DNA from: Akkermansia muciniphila
Lineage (GTDB): Bacteria > Verrucomicrobiota > Verrucomicrobiia > Verrucomicrobiales > Akkermansiaceae
Reading direction: 5' to 3'
Assembly: GCF_018709685.1 (NCBI RefSeq)
Contig: NZ_JABDHQ010000009.1
Location: 1 to 64,000 of the forward strand
Length of the DNA stretch: 64,000 nt
Shown: positions 18,604 to 27,381 of the stretch, one piece after another
How positions within the stretch are numbered: position 1 is the stretch's first letter
Layout: every line of letters starts with the position of its first letter
Position numbers and translations under genes: made by a program
The notes under the pieces: model-generated
The model's database searches: none
Told to the model about the DNA's origin: nothing
The model's input: the letters and a program-made list of their open reading frames with translations, nothing else

Positions 18604-19902
18604 TTACCGGTCAACGCGCGCGGCGCGGACCTGGAGGGAGTGGTTGTGGGCGTCCAGCCCCTCCACCCTGGCGAACTCCGCCACATACGGGGCTGATTTA
18701 AGCACGGAATCCCGGTTCATCCGCACCACGCTGGTGCGCCGCTGAAACTGGTCCGCCCGCAGGCCGGAAAAGGACTTGCCGGCCCCTCCGGTGGGCAGCG
18801 TATGGCTGGGCCCTGCCAGAAAATCCCCGCAGGCCACTGTGGAAAGAGCGCCGGTGTAAATGGCGCCCGCCGTGCGGATGCCGTCCAGCACGGCGTCTTC
18901 ATCCCGCGTGACGAGCACCAGGTGCTCCGGGGCAAAGGCGTTCACCAGATCCACGCCCTCCCGGATGGAAGAGACCAGAAAACCGTAAGCGTGCTTGTCC
19001 AGCACCTCCCGGATAATTGCTCCGCGGCTCAGCAGGGCGGCCTGGCGTTCCACCTCCGCCTCTACCTGCTCCAGCAGCGTTTCCGACGTGGTGACAAACA
19101 CCACCACGCTGTCCGGGCCGTGTTCCCCCTGCGCCAGAAGATCGGCAGCCAGAAACTCCGCATCCGCGGTATCATCCGCCAGCACCATCACTTCACTGGG
19201 GCCGGGCAGCAAGTCAATAGCGACGGCTCCCACCAGCTGGCGCTTGGCCTCTACTACAAAACGGTTGCCGGGGCCGAAAATCTTCTCCACCGGCTTCACG
19301 CTCTCCGTCCCCAGCGCCAGGGCGGCGATCGCCTGGGCACCGCCTGCTTTAATAATCTCCGTAGCGCCGGAAGCCTTCAATGCGTATAAAAGAGCGGGAT
19401 TCACCCGTCCGTCCGGCCCGCAGGGCGTAGCGGCCACAATCTCCCGCACGCCGGCGGCCTGGGCAAAACCGCCCGTCATGATGGACGTGGACACCAGGGG
19501 AGCCTTTCCGCCGGGAATATAAATGCCCACGCGGTCATACGGCAGGAAGCGCTCCGCCACCTCCACCCCCTGGGCGTTCACGCCGGACCAGTCCTGCCTG
19601 CGGCTGCGGTCTGAAAAATAATGGATGTTGGCCAGGGAGGCGGCAATGGCCTCCTTCACGGAATCCTCCACCGCGGCTTCCGCCTCCGCCAGCTCTTCTT
19701 CCGTCACAAACAGGGAGGAAGGGTCCAGCTCCACCTTGTCAAACCTGGCGGCGTAATCAAAAAGGGCCTCGTCCCCGCGCGCGGAAACGTCCCGGATAAT
19801 AGCGTTCACGGTATCCCTTACGGAATCCTCCGGGAGGGCGCGGCGGTTCATCCGGCTTTTCATCTCGTCAAAACAGGTGTCGGAAGGACGGTAAATTTTC
19901 AT
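18604..19902 (-). CDS. hisD: Histidinol dehydrogenase
   Basis: 432 residues from the ATG at 19902 (MKIYRPSDTCFDEM). An upstream extension in the same frame is not protein-like. It catalyses the last two steps of histidine synthesis, L-histidinol to L-histidine with two NAD+. Visible family motifs are IYIPGGKAPLVSTSIM, KIFGPGNRFVV, LLPGPSEVMVLAD, LAQGEHGPDS (zinc-ligand region), AFAPEHLVLV with the catalytic Glu-His pair, and AGPSHTLPTGG. No other his gene is beside it; the followers are a regulator and a transporter. Confidence 0.95.
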   Translation of the reverse strand: MKIYRPSDTCFDEMKSRMNRRALPEDSVRDTVNAIIRDVSARGDEALFDYAARFDKVELDPSSLFVTEEELAEAEAAVEDSVKEAIAASLANIHYFSDRSRRQDWSGVNAQGVEVAERFLPYDRVGIYIPGGKAPLVSTSIMTGGFAQAAGVREIVAATPCGPDGRVNPALLYALKASGATEIIKAGGAQAIAALALGTESVKPVEKIFGPGNRFVVEAKRQLVGAVAIDLLPGPSEVMVLADDTADAEFLAADLLAQGEHGPDSVVVFVTTSETLLEQVEAEVERQAALLSRGAIIREVLDKHAYGFLVSSIREGVDLVNAFAPEHLVLVTRDEDAVLDGIRTAGAIYTGALSTVACGDFLAGPSHTLPTGGAGKSFSGLRADQFQRRTSVVRMNRDSVLKSAPYVAEFARVEGLDAHNHSLQVRAARVDR

Positions 19903-20039
19903 AAAAGATATAATACGGAAAAATGAGAGGAAAGTTTCACAATCTTTAAGCATGCAGTCAAGCCTTCTGTCTTCTTTGATTTCCAAAGGCGCTCCATGAA
20001 TCCCCCGGACAAAAAATCAAAAGACCAAACCATTCTCCC

Positions 20040-20068
20040 TTGACCGGCACAAAAAACAGGCATAGCCT
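20040..20068 (+). promoter_or_regulatory. Possible sigma70-type promoter of sucCD
   Basis: TTGACC at 20040-20045 and TAGCCT at 20063-20068 with a 17-base spacer, 37 bases before the sucC start. The -10 match is poor, so this is tentative. Confidence 0.3.
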
Positions 20069-20104
20069 TTCTTTCGCAAACATTTGGCCGAACGGCCCAC
20101 TGTC

Positions 20105-21286
20105 ATGAACATTCACGAATATCAAGCAAAACAACTCTTTGAGCGCTTTGGCGTGGCTACCCCCAAGGGCATCGCCGCCGCTACCGCCCAGGAAGCAGCA
20201 CAAATAGCCCGGGACATGGGCGTCTCCCAATACGTAGTTAAGGCACAGGTACACGCTGGCGGCCGTGGCAAAGGCACCTTCAAAAACGGTTTCAAGGGCG
20301 GCGTGCACGTCGTTGACTCCGTGGAGGAAGTGGAAGATGTGGCCGGCAAGATGCTCAACCAGGTTCTGGTTACCAAGCAGACCGGGGAAACCGGCAAGCT
20401 GGTCAGCAAGATCATGGTGGCGGAAGCCGTGGACCTGAAAAAGGAATGCTACTTCGCCATTCTCCAGGACCGCGCCCGTGAATGCCCCGTCATCGTAGCC
20501 AGTACGGAAGGCGGCATGGACATTGAAGAAGTGGCCGCCACCCGGCCGGAAGCCATCATCCGCGAACACATTGACCCGGCCCTGGGCATCCTGCCCTTCC
20601 AGGCTCTCAAGATCGCCGTGGCCCTGGGCCTGACCGGCCCCCTGCTCCGCCAGGCCACCAAGCTCATCACCAACGTTTACAAGCTCTTCACCGCCCTGGA
20701 CTGCTCCCTGGTGGAAATCAACCCCCTCGTGGTCACCACGGATGACCGCGTATGCGCGCTGGACGCCAAATTCAACTTTGACGACAACGCCCTGTACCGC
20801 CACCCGGAAATCATGGAAATGCGGGATGAAACGGAAGAAGACCCCCGTGAAGTGGAAGCCGGCAAGTATGACCTGAACTACATCGGCCTGGACGGCAACA
20901 TCGGCTGCATGGTGAACGGCGCCGGCCTGGCCATGGCAACCATGGACATCATCAAATACTACGGCGGGGAGCCCGCCAACTTCCTGGACGTAGGCGGTTC
21001 CGCCACGGAGGAAATGGTAACCAACGCGTTCCGCATCCTCACCAGCGACAAGAATGTGAAGGCTCTTCTGGTCAACATCTTCGGCGGTATCATGCGCTGT
21101 GACGTCATCGCCCAGGGCATTGTGGCCGCGGCGAAAAACATCGACATGAAAATCCCGCTCGTCGTCCGCCTGGAAGGCACCAACGTGGAAATCGGCAAGA
21201 AAATCCTCGCAGACAGCGGCATTGCCATCATCCCTGCCGACAACCTGGACGAAGCCGCCCAGAAAGCGGTGGCAGCAGTCAAATAA
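20105..21286 (+). CDS. sucC: Succinyl-CoA synthetase (ADP-forming), beta subunit
   Basis: 393 residues from [17 protein letters not shown], the standard SucC opening. The start at 20105 was preferred over an upstream in-frame codon because of that opening. The ATP-grasp domain covers about residues 1-235 ([18 protein letters not shown] for nucleotide binding, LVEINPLVV). The CoA-ligase domain follows, with [13 protein letters not shown] and [15 protein letters not shown]. With SucD it interconverts succinyl-CoA and succinate with nucleotide phosphorylation in the TCA cycle. It is followed by sucD after 21 bases. Confidence 0.97.
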   Translation: MNIHEYQAKQLFERFGVATPKGIAAATAQEAAQIARDMGVSQYVVKAQVHAGGRGKGTFKNGFKGGVHVVDSVEEVEDVAGKMLNQVLVTKQTGETGKLVSKIMVAEAVDLKKECYFAILQDRARECPVIVASTEGGMDIEEVAATRPEAIIREHIDPALGILPFQALKIAVALGLTGPLLRQATKLITNVYKLFTALDCSLVEINPLVVTTDDRVCALDAKFNFDDNALYRHPEIMEMRDETEEDPREVEAGKYDLNYIGLDGNIGCMVNGAGLAMATMDIIKYYGGEPANFLDVGGSATEEMVTNAFRILTSDKNVKALLVNIFGGIMRCDVIAQGIVAAAKNIDMKIPLVVRLEGTNVEIGKKILADSGIAIIPADNLDEAAQKAVAAVK

Positions 21287-21307
21287 CCCTCACTATTTAT
21301 TACGACA

Positions 21308-22195
21308 ATGACATCTCTCATTGACAAGAACACCCGTCTGGTCGTGCAAGGCATCACCGGCAGCGCCGGCGCATTCCACGCCAAAAACTGCATGGACTTC
21401 GGCACCAACGTCGTCGCCGGCGTGACCCCCGGCAAGGGCGGCCAGCTCTTTGAAGGCAAGGTCCCCGTCTTCGACACCGTGGCGGAAGCCAAAAAGGCCA
21501 CGGACTGCAACGCCTCCATGATCTTCGTTCCCCCGCCCTTCGCTGCGGACGCCATCATGGAAGCCGCGGACGCGGGCGTGAAGCTCATCGTCTGCATCAC
21601 GGAAGGCATCCCGGTGCAGGACATGCAGAAGGTAAAAGCCTTCCTGAAGGACAAGGACGTGACCCTCATCGGCCCGAACTGCCCCGGCATCGTCAACCCT
21701 GCCGCCAACTGCAAGATCGGCATCATGCCGGCCTACATCTTCAAACCCGGCAGAATCGGCATCGTCTCCCGTTCCGGCACGCTCACCTATGAAGCCGTCT
21801 GGCAAGTCACCAACATGGGCCTGGGCCAGAGCATGTGCATCGGCATCGGCGGCGACCCCGTCCACGGCATGACCCAGCAGCAGGCTGTGCAATTCTTCAC
21901 GGAAGACCCGAACACGGACGCCTTCATCATGATTGGCGAAATCGGCGGTTCCGAAGAAGAAGAAGCCGCCGAATGGATCAAGAACAATTGCAAGAAGCCC
22001 GTCGCCGCCTTCATCGCAGGCGCCACGGCTCCCAAGGGACGCCGCATGGGCCACGCAGGAGCCATCGTGGCCGGAGGCAAAGGCACCGCCGCCGCCAAGC
22101 AGGAAGCCCTGAAGGAAGCCGGCATCGTGGTGGCCAAGACGCCCGCCCAGATGGGCGCCGCCCTGGCGGAAGCCATGAAGAACAAGGGCATGTAA
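21308..22195 (+). CDS. sucD: Succinyl-CoA synthetase, alpha subunit
   Basis: 295 residues, standard length. The CoA-binding Rossmann part (about 1-125) has [15 protein letters not shown] and [14 protein letters not shown]. The ligase part has [10 protein letters not shown] and [16 protein letters not shown]. The phosphorylated His lies in [17 protein letters not shown], near residue 248. It forms the enzyme with SucC just upstream, and the pair ends at a strong terminator. Confidence 0.97.
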   Translation: MTSLIDKNTRLVVQGITGSAGAFHAKNCMDFGTNVVAGVTPGKGGQLFEGKVPVFDTVAEAKKATDCNASMIFVPPPFAADAIMEAADAGVKLIVCITEGIPVQDMQKVKAFLKDKDVTLIGPNCPGIVNPAANCKIGIMPAYIFKPGRIGIVSRSGTLTYEAVWQVTNMGLGQSMCIGIGGDPVHGMTQQQAVQFFTEDPNTDAFIMIGEIGGSEEEEAAEWIKNNCKKPVAAFIAGATAPKGRRMGHAGAIVAGGKGTAAAKQEALKEAGIVVAKTPAQMGAALAEAMKNKGM

Positions 22196-22222
22196 GCCTC
22201 CCTTTTCATCAACTCACTTCCA

Positions 22223-22253
22223 AGCGCCTTCCCTCACCGGAAGGCGCTTTTTT
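22223..22253 (+). terminator. Rho-independent terminator of sucCD
   Basis: Perfect 10-bp GC-rich stem (AGCGCCTTCC / GGAAGGCGCT) with a 6-base loop, running into a T tract, 27 bases after the sucD stop. Confidence 0.9.
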
Positions 22254-22367
22254 CATGAACCATTCCGCGTTGATACCGGAACGCCGGTTTGACTTGACCT
22301 CCGTCCGGAGCTACTCTTCCCGCCAAGGCCTATACTATTCAAAGGAGCAGTCATTCAAGCAGCCGTT

Positions 22368-22952
22368 ATGAACATATCCGTTATCGTGGGACATCCCTAC
22401 AAGCACAGTTTTAATGCAGCGATTGCCGCAGCAGCGGCAGAAGCCTTAAACGAACGGGGGCATCACGTCCTGTTTCACGACCTCTACCGCGAACAATTCA
22501 ACCCTGTCCTGTCAGACACGGAACTGGTCAGCGACGTTCCGGAAGATACGCTGACAGCCCTCCACCAGCAGGAAATCAGGGAAGCGGACGGAATCGTCAT
22601 CATCCACCCCAACTGGTGGGGCCAGCCTCCGGCTATCATGAAAGGCTGAATTGACCGCGTACTCCGGGAGGAAGTGGCCTTACCTTCCCCAAAGGCGACA
22701 ATGGAGGTCGGCCTGTTACAAGCAAAGGCGGCACTTGTTTTCAATACCTCCAATACTCCGGGGGAAAGAGAGAGGGACATCTTCGGTGATCCGCTGGAAC
22801 ACATCTGGAAAGACTGCGTCTTCGGTTTTTGCGGCGTCCACATCTTTGAAAGAAAAATGTTCCGCATCATTGCCGACAGCACTCCGGAACTGCGCCGCAA
22901 ATGGCTGGAAGAAGTAAAGGAAACCGTGGCGGAATATTTCCCTGCACCATAA
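22368..22952 (+). pseudogene. Broken flavodoxin-fold NAD(P)H oxidoreductase
   Basis: The frame begins MNISVIVGHPYKHSFNAAI and continues to VIIHPNWWGQPPAIMKG, both typical of the YwrO/KefF/MdaB type of FMN-dependent quinone reductases. It then meets a TGA at 22647-22649 where the family has Trp of the GWIDRVL motif. IDRVLRE continues in the same frame. The next 30 or so bases match the family (GLTFPKGDNG) only in another frame, after which the first frame returns with VGLLQAKAALVFNTSNTPGERE to the end at 22952. The gene thus has one nonsense codon and two compensating frameshifts. Apart from these lesions it is full length, so the decay looks recent. Confidence 0.8.
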
Positions 22953-23309
22953 AGAAACTCCCAGCATTTGCCAGGGGAACTTGGAAAAAGCCGGAGAACC
23001 ATTCCCTTCTTTTCCATGGACGAAAACCTGCCGTGCTGAAAGAAACAAGGAAAAGGAAAACAATTACGCCCGAGCCTCCAGACATTGCCGGTACGAGAAG
23101 AATCCCAAGGAGATGGACACTTCTTTACCGGGCCATCCAGACACTATAGCCTTTTCCTAATTCCCCGGACCGGCTACACAAACCTGTGGAAACCATACGC
23201 CAGAGAGGGCAAAACAAAGAGTGTCTTGTTACCGTGATTCCCTCGTAAGGAGTTCCGTCCTCACTATAGCCATCAACAAATCCAACGGTCGCTCTCGCCG
23301 TCTCCAATG
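22953..23309. other. Degenerate sequence, no intact gene
   Basis: A minus-strand fragment at 23125-23307 (motif ATVGFVDGYSEDGTPYEG) has protein-like composition but no recognisable family or start signals. I take it as a remnant. Confidence 0.4.
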
Positions 23310-23831
23310 CCCGGGCCTGTCGAGCATATGAGCGTATTGGACGGCTCCTCCTTCCAATGCCTCTCCCTCGGGAGACAAAACTGGTACATCCAGTATTCGC
23401 CTAACTCATCGGAATCAGATAAGGAGTCGTAAACTCACGGCGCACAGTGTACGACTGGAAGCCATATTTGGGGTAATACTCCTTATGCCCCAGAACAAAA
23501 ACCTCCAGAGAGCCCATGGCCTTCAACCGTTTCACCCCTCTCTGGATCAACACACCCCATACCCTGGAGCTAGTATTCCCGCACCACGGCAAGAGGAGCC
23601 AGAATGTGTAATCATGCCCGGTTCATCCCTGCCCCTGAAACTGGTGCAGCCCACAAGCTTGCCGGAATGAAGCGCAAACAGGAAAACATGGGGTTCTGCC
23701 GTTGGACCTTCTAGAAGTTATTCAGTTAACCTAGCTTCCTTATTGTGGCCAAAAGCGTCGCAATGAATTTGCCGGATGGGTTCAATATCCGCAGAAGTGG
23801 TTTCAGCAAGATGGAAATCGGCAAGGTTCAT
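23310..23831 (-). pseudogene. Decayed GNAT N-acetyltransferase (YhbS-like)
   Basis: From an ATG at 23831 the minus strand reads FHLAETTSADIEPIRQIH and CDAFGHNKEARLTE, the usual N-terminus of YhbS-like GNAT enzymes. A TAA stops it at 23718-23720. The same frame then continues with LLEGPTAEPHVFLFALHSG, and after a frameshift the acetyl-CoA-binding part appears (IQRGVKRLKAMGSLEVFVLG, then HKEYYPKYGFQSY) at about 23592-23440. A further piece (VLSPEGEALEGGAVQYA) near 23320-23390 matches the family's C-terminal segment in another frame. At least one stop and two frameshifts make it non-functional. Confidence 0.7.
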
Positions 23832-24287
23832 ACTCAAAGAAGCTTCCTGGCTACAATAACTAGGCCTGCCAAGCGACCTCAAATTTCCCGGAACCCATTC
23901 CCGCAGGTGAACAAATATTCCTGTTGCTTTTCCAATACGTAGTAGTACCAGCTTCCCGTGAAAAAACGGCACTGACCTTCTGACGAATAGGACATGCTCG
24001 CAGGCAAGTACAGAACTCCGTAGAGTAATCTTTTCAAAAAACCGCATCACTCCCATATTGCAAGAAATGAAAAAAGCTTGACTAAATCAGGCTTTCCAAC
24101 AGTTAGCATGATAAAAATGCTGGCGGAGCAGATTGCATTTCAATAATTAATAATCAAAAAAATCATAATTTTGTGCATTAACTTATACCCTTGTTTTATC
24201 CAATGAGTTCCTGAGAGATGCAGATTATAAAATTGGCTTTAGGTTGTAAAAATTGAAACGATATTTATGAAATCACACGAGGAAGAA
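23832..24287. other. AT-rich region downstream of the low-GC gene
   Basis: No gene seen. At 24121-24129 there is a 9-bp copy (TGGCGGAGC) of the 3' end of tRNA-Ser (26962-26970) in the same orientation. It is a possible but weak attachment-site remnant. Confidence 0.4.
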
Positions 24288-26024
24288 TTACATTCCTAGC
24301 TTTTCTCTTTCTTTCTGAACCAATTTTTCTTTCTGATCTAAAGAATATTTCCAAGTGAGACACTTTCTATTATAATTATCCGCTTGAACATTTAATTCGA
24401 TGCTAATATCGTAAATTAATCTTTTATAAAGGTTATTGGCATTAATTCCCCATAGAATCATCATGGCACGATTTTTTCTAATTAATTCCTTAAGGTACTG
24501 AAGTAGCATAGGTAACTCCGTGTGGAATTTTTCATTCCTCAAAAAAGGAATATCCAAAATATTGTATAGCGATTGTATGGGATTTTCATTGATTTCCTCA
24601 TCAGAAGGTACTTGACTGTTAATTTCATCAAGTTCCAAATCAATACATTGAATAATTTTATTATATTTTATTTTTGATGAAAATCTGGAATTCTTTAGAA
24701 TCAAAAGCTGCTGTTTATAATTATGTAAATCATCTTTTAGTGACATTACCAATTTTTGCGCGATAACAATAATTTCAGACTTAGAATAATCAAAATATGG
24801 AACATCTGGTAATTCTGTTATAAATTGTTTTTGTTTGATAATAGATAAAGAACGTAATTTTTCGACAGATTTTATAGAGATTTTTTTGGCATCCAACAAC
24901 ATTTGATTGAAATCAGAACGATAATTACTAATAGCAAGATTCAATTCTCGACATTTTATATTGTTCGTAATTTTACGTCCTCCCATGGCTCCAGCGATTC
25001 CTCCAATAATTCCTCCAATTGAAGCTCCAATTACATTACCAAAACCCGGAAAAAAACTACCTAAAGTTCCCCCAAAAACGGCTCCAGCTTTAGCTCCACC
25101 CAGTGCCCCTAACCCGGTACCACCTACATCCAATAGAACATTTTTTAGGGAATTTTCCATTGAAGTTTTATTATTACTGATTAAGCGTATTTCACGAGAA
25201 CCTGATACAAAGAGAGTTATAAATGGAAAATGTCCAGTGGGATCAATATCAAGATCGAAATCGAAGTTTTCTATGTCCGAAAACGTCTCCGAAGTATGAT
25301 GAATCCAGGAATGGGTTATTTCAGAAATATGCTGATCATAATTCATCATTGGCAGCAGGAAATCATGCATGGTTGTATGTTGCAGGAAAGCTCCTATAGC
25401 CTTCCAGCCATTTTCATGAGCTGTATTCATCAATGTTTGCAGGTGAAAAACATGGTTGTCACCATATAAATAATAACTTCCAAAGTTTTTTAGGCATTCG
25501 ATAATTTTATCCGAATCATGGAAATTAGTAATTCCTTCTGCCAAGCTTGCTTTTAGAGAAGCTATGTTCTCCATGACGGCTTGAGAGGAGTGGTCAGTTA
25601 TGGATTCCAAAGCGTAAAATGTAAAGTTTCCTATCTGCTCAGAAGGAAAAATGGATAATATAAACTGTTCTGTTCCCACAAATGCAAGAGGATTTTTATC
25701 CATCAAAGAAATTAGTTTGCTAATAATATCTTCTCCTGTTTCGTTGTTGTTAGGAGGTAATGGAATTGGAAAGGGAAGATTTTTAACTTTTTCTTCAACT
25801 TTTCTTATCGTATCATTTGTAGATTCATAGTTTTCTATTTCAACAATAAATTCATTTTTCAGATTATTGTCGCATCTAATAAAATCTGGTCTGGATGACA
25901 TGAGTAAATTTTCATATTTTAACTCGTCAGGACGTATATAGATTCTATAATAGACAATTCTTCCGATAATTATACAAATAAAAAGTGAAACCGCCAATAG
26001 TAATATTATTTCTGAAGTAGTCAT
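24288..26024 (-). CDS. Unrecognised 578-aa membrane protein with glycine-zipper segment
   Basis: An intact frame whose base composition is far more AT-rich than its neighbours, a sign of transfer. One N-terminal transmembrane helix (about 5-27: EIILLLAVSLFICIIIGRIV). A helical soluble part follows. A Gly/Ala-rich hydrophobic segment lies at about 297-347 (GGTGLGALGGAKAGAVFGG, FGNVIGASIGGIIGGIAGAM), typical of glycine-zipper helices that insert into or cross membranes. The C-terminal 230 residues are Lys/Glu/Leu-rich and probably coiled coil. I recognise no family. Glycine zippers occur in pore-forming toxins, secretion effectors and outer-membrane lipoproteins; a membrane-acting effector is possible but unproven. 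It stands alone next to tRNA-Ser. Confidence 0.75.
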   Translation of the reverse strand: MTTSEIILLLAVSLFICIIIGRIVYYRIYIRPDELKYENLLMSSRPDFIRCDNNLKNEFIVEIENYESTNDTIRKVEEKVKNLPFPIPLPPNNNETGEDIISKLISLMDKNPLAFVGTEQFILSIFPSEQIGNFTFYALESITDHSSQAVMENIASLKASLAEGITNFHDSDKIIECLKNFGSYYLYGDNHVFHLQTLMNTAHENGWKAIGAFLQHTTMHDFLLPMMNYDQHISEITHSWIHHTSETFSDIENFDFDLDIDPTGHFPFITLFVSGSREIRLISNNKTSMENSLKNVLLDVGGTGLGALGGAKAGAVFGGTLGSFFPGFGNVIGASIGGIIGGIAGAMGGRKITNNIKCRELNLAISNYRSDFNQMLLDAKKISIKSVEKLRSLSIIKQKQFITELPDVPYFDYSKSEIIVIAQKLVMSLKDDLHNYKQQLLILKNSRFSSKIKYNKIIQCIDLELDEINSQVPSDEEINENPIQSLYNILDIPFLRNEKFHTELPMLLQYLKELIRKNRAMMILWGINANNLYKRLIYDISIELNVQADNYNRKCLTWKYSLDQKEKLVQKEREKLGM

Positions 26025-26961
26025 TTAATTGATAATAAATTAAATAATGTTATGTAAATAAAAATATTTGATTCCAAATATTTATTAATAATTCACAATA
26101 TTTTCTATTTTATTTTTTCTTTCTGGCCAATATATCACATTCATGTTTCAATTATTTTTGTCTTGAGATTACTATATCTGGAAATTTTTTAATAATCAAC
26201 TAAATTATACATAAAATAAATAGAAAATATGTATAGATGAGGAGAAAGTGTAAGCATAGCCTGTTGGATCAAATAGAATGAGCTGTAGGACAAGAAAATT
26301 ATAGTTCCTATATGAAGAAGTATCCCATACAAACCCACCACGCCGCCTTAAGCCGTTAGATGGAAACCTCGAAAAGAGAGACTTCAACTGGAAGTGTAAC
26401 ACCTATTGCCGCTCCTTCACTTCCTATGCCAATACCCGCAACAAGTCGCTTCTTAGCTGGACAACTCCGCCATTGTCATAGCGGATATTATTGCAAGATA
26501 AAAAACTAATGAATGATTCTTCGTCACTTCCATCGGTATTGGTGCCATATCTTGTTCCATTTACGGTCAAACGAGCTCACAGGCAATCAATCCGACATCA
26601 TACAATATCCCGCAAAATTCAACTAAAAGCTTACTGCTATAAACTTTTCAAATCATTTCAGACGGTAACAACAGCACATTACCCCTTTTTTGAAACAGCA
26701 TCCCATATATTAACCATCTTTTGGTCCACTTTCTTGGTACATTTAGAAATCTGTTTCCATTCAGCAGGATTCTGCATATTGAAACGAGCATACCAATAAG
26801 GAGACCTCTTTTACGTAAAAATTCTATATTCTGATGACATAAAAAAACTATTCACATTCCATCCTGTCATGTACAATTCTAGGCAACATTTAATTCTCTG
26901 ATTTATAAAGAAAAAAGAGTCTGCATCGTTGAAATGCAGACTCTTAAAAAATGAAAGGTTT
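26025..26961. other. AT-rich non-coding stretch with shredded coding remnants
   Basis: The first 180 bases are extremely AT-rich and probably hold the promoter of the 578-aa gene. Beyond that, short minus-strand pieces near 26350-26480 and 26690-26800 look protein-like (for example PAEWKQISKCTKKVDQKMV) but are cut by stops. No integrase or transposase could be recognised. Confidence 0.5.
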
Positions 26962-27054
26962 TGGCGGAGCGGGAGGGATTCGAACCCTCGGTACCGGTTT
27001 TGCCAGTACGTTCCTTTAGCAAAGGAGTGCTTTCAGCCTCTCAGCCACCGCTCC
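26962..27054 (-). tRNA. tRNA-Ser (anticodon GCT)
   Basis: 93 bases on the minus strand with a 7-bp acceptor stem GGAGCGG/CCGCTCC, D-arm GGTGGCTGAGAGGCTGAAAG, anticodon GCT in the CTCCTTTGCTAAAGGA arm, a long variable arm typical of class II tRNAs, T-arm GGGTTCGAATCCC and an encoded CCA. It lies at the edge of the low-GC stretch, and tRNA 3' ends are common integration sites. Confidence 0.95.
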
Positions 27055-27381
27055 GTCTTGGGTAATGTGTGGAAAAGAAATTACACACTTCCCAAAATGA
27101 AGTCAATACATAAATAGTACAGGCAGGAATTACTCCGGGCAGGCATATTGGCAGGTCGGTTGCTTTTCCCCACCGGGTTTCAGCGCCACCTCCCACTGGA
27201 ATTTCCCTTCCGGGTTCAAGAGACGGACAAACGTCCTCCCAACATAAAATCAACCGGAAGCCGTTTTTCACCTGCAAATGTAACCCCGCAGGAACATTCA
27301 GCGACCGGACCATGGGAAAACAAGGGCCATCAGTTCCCCCACGGCGGCGTGGACATGGTGCAAGCGGTCCGGAAAACCTTT

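Noticed and set aside
26205-26799. Possible integrase or transposase in the AT-rich stretch beside tRNA-Ser
   Set aside because: No catalytic motif could be found in any frame; only short stop-ridden pieces remain.
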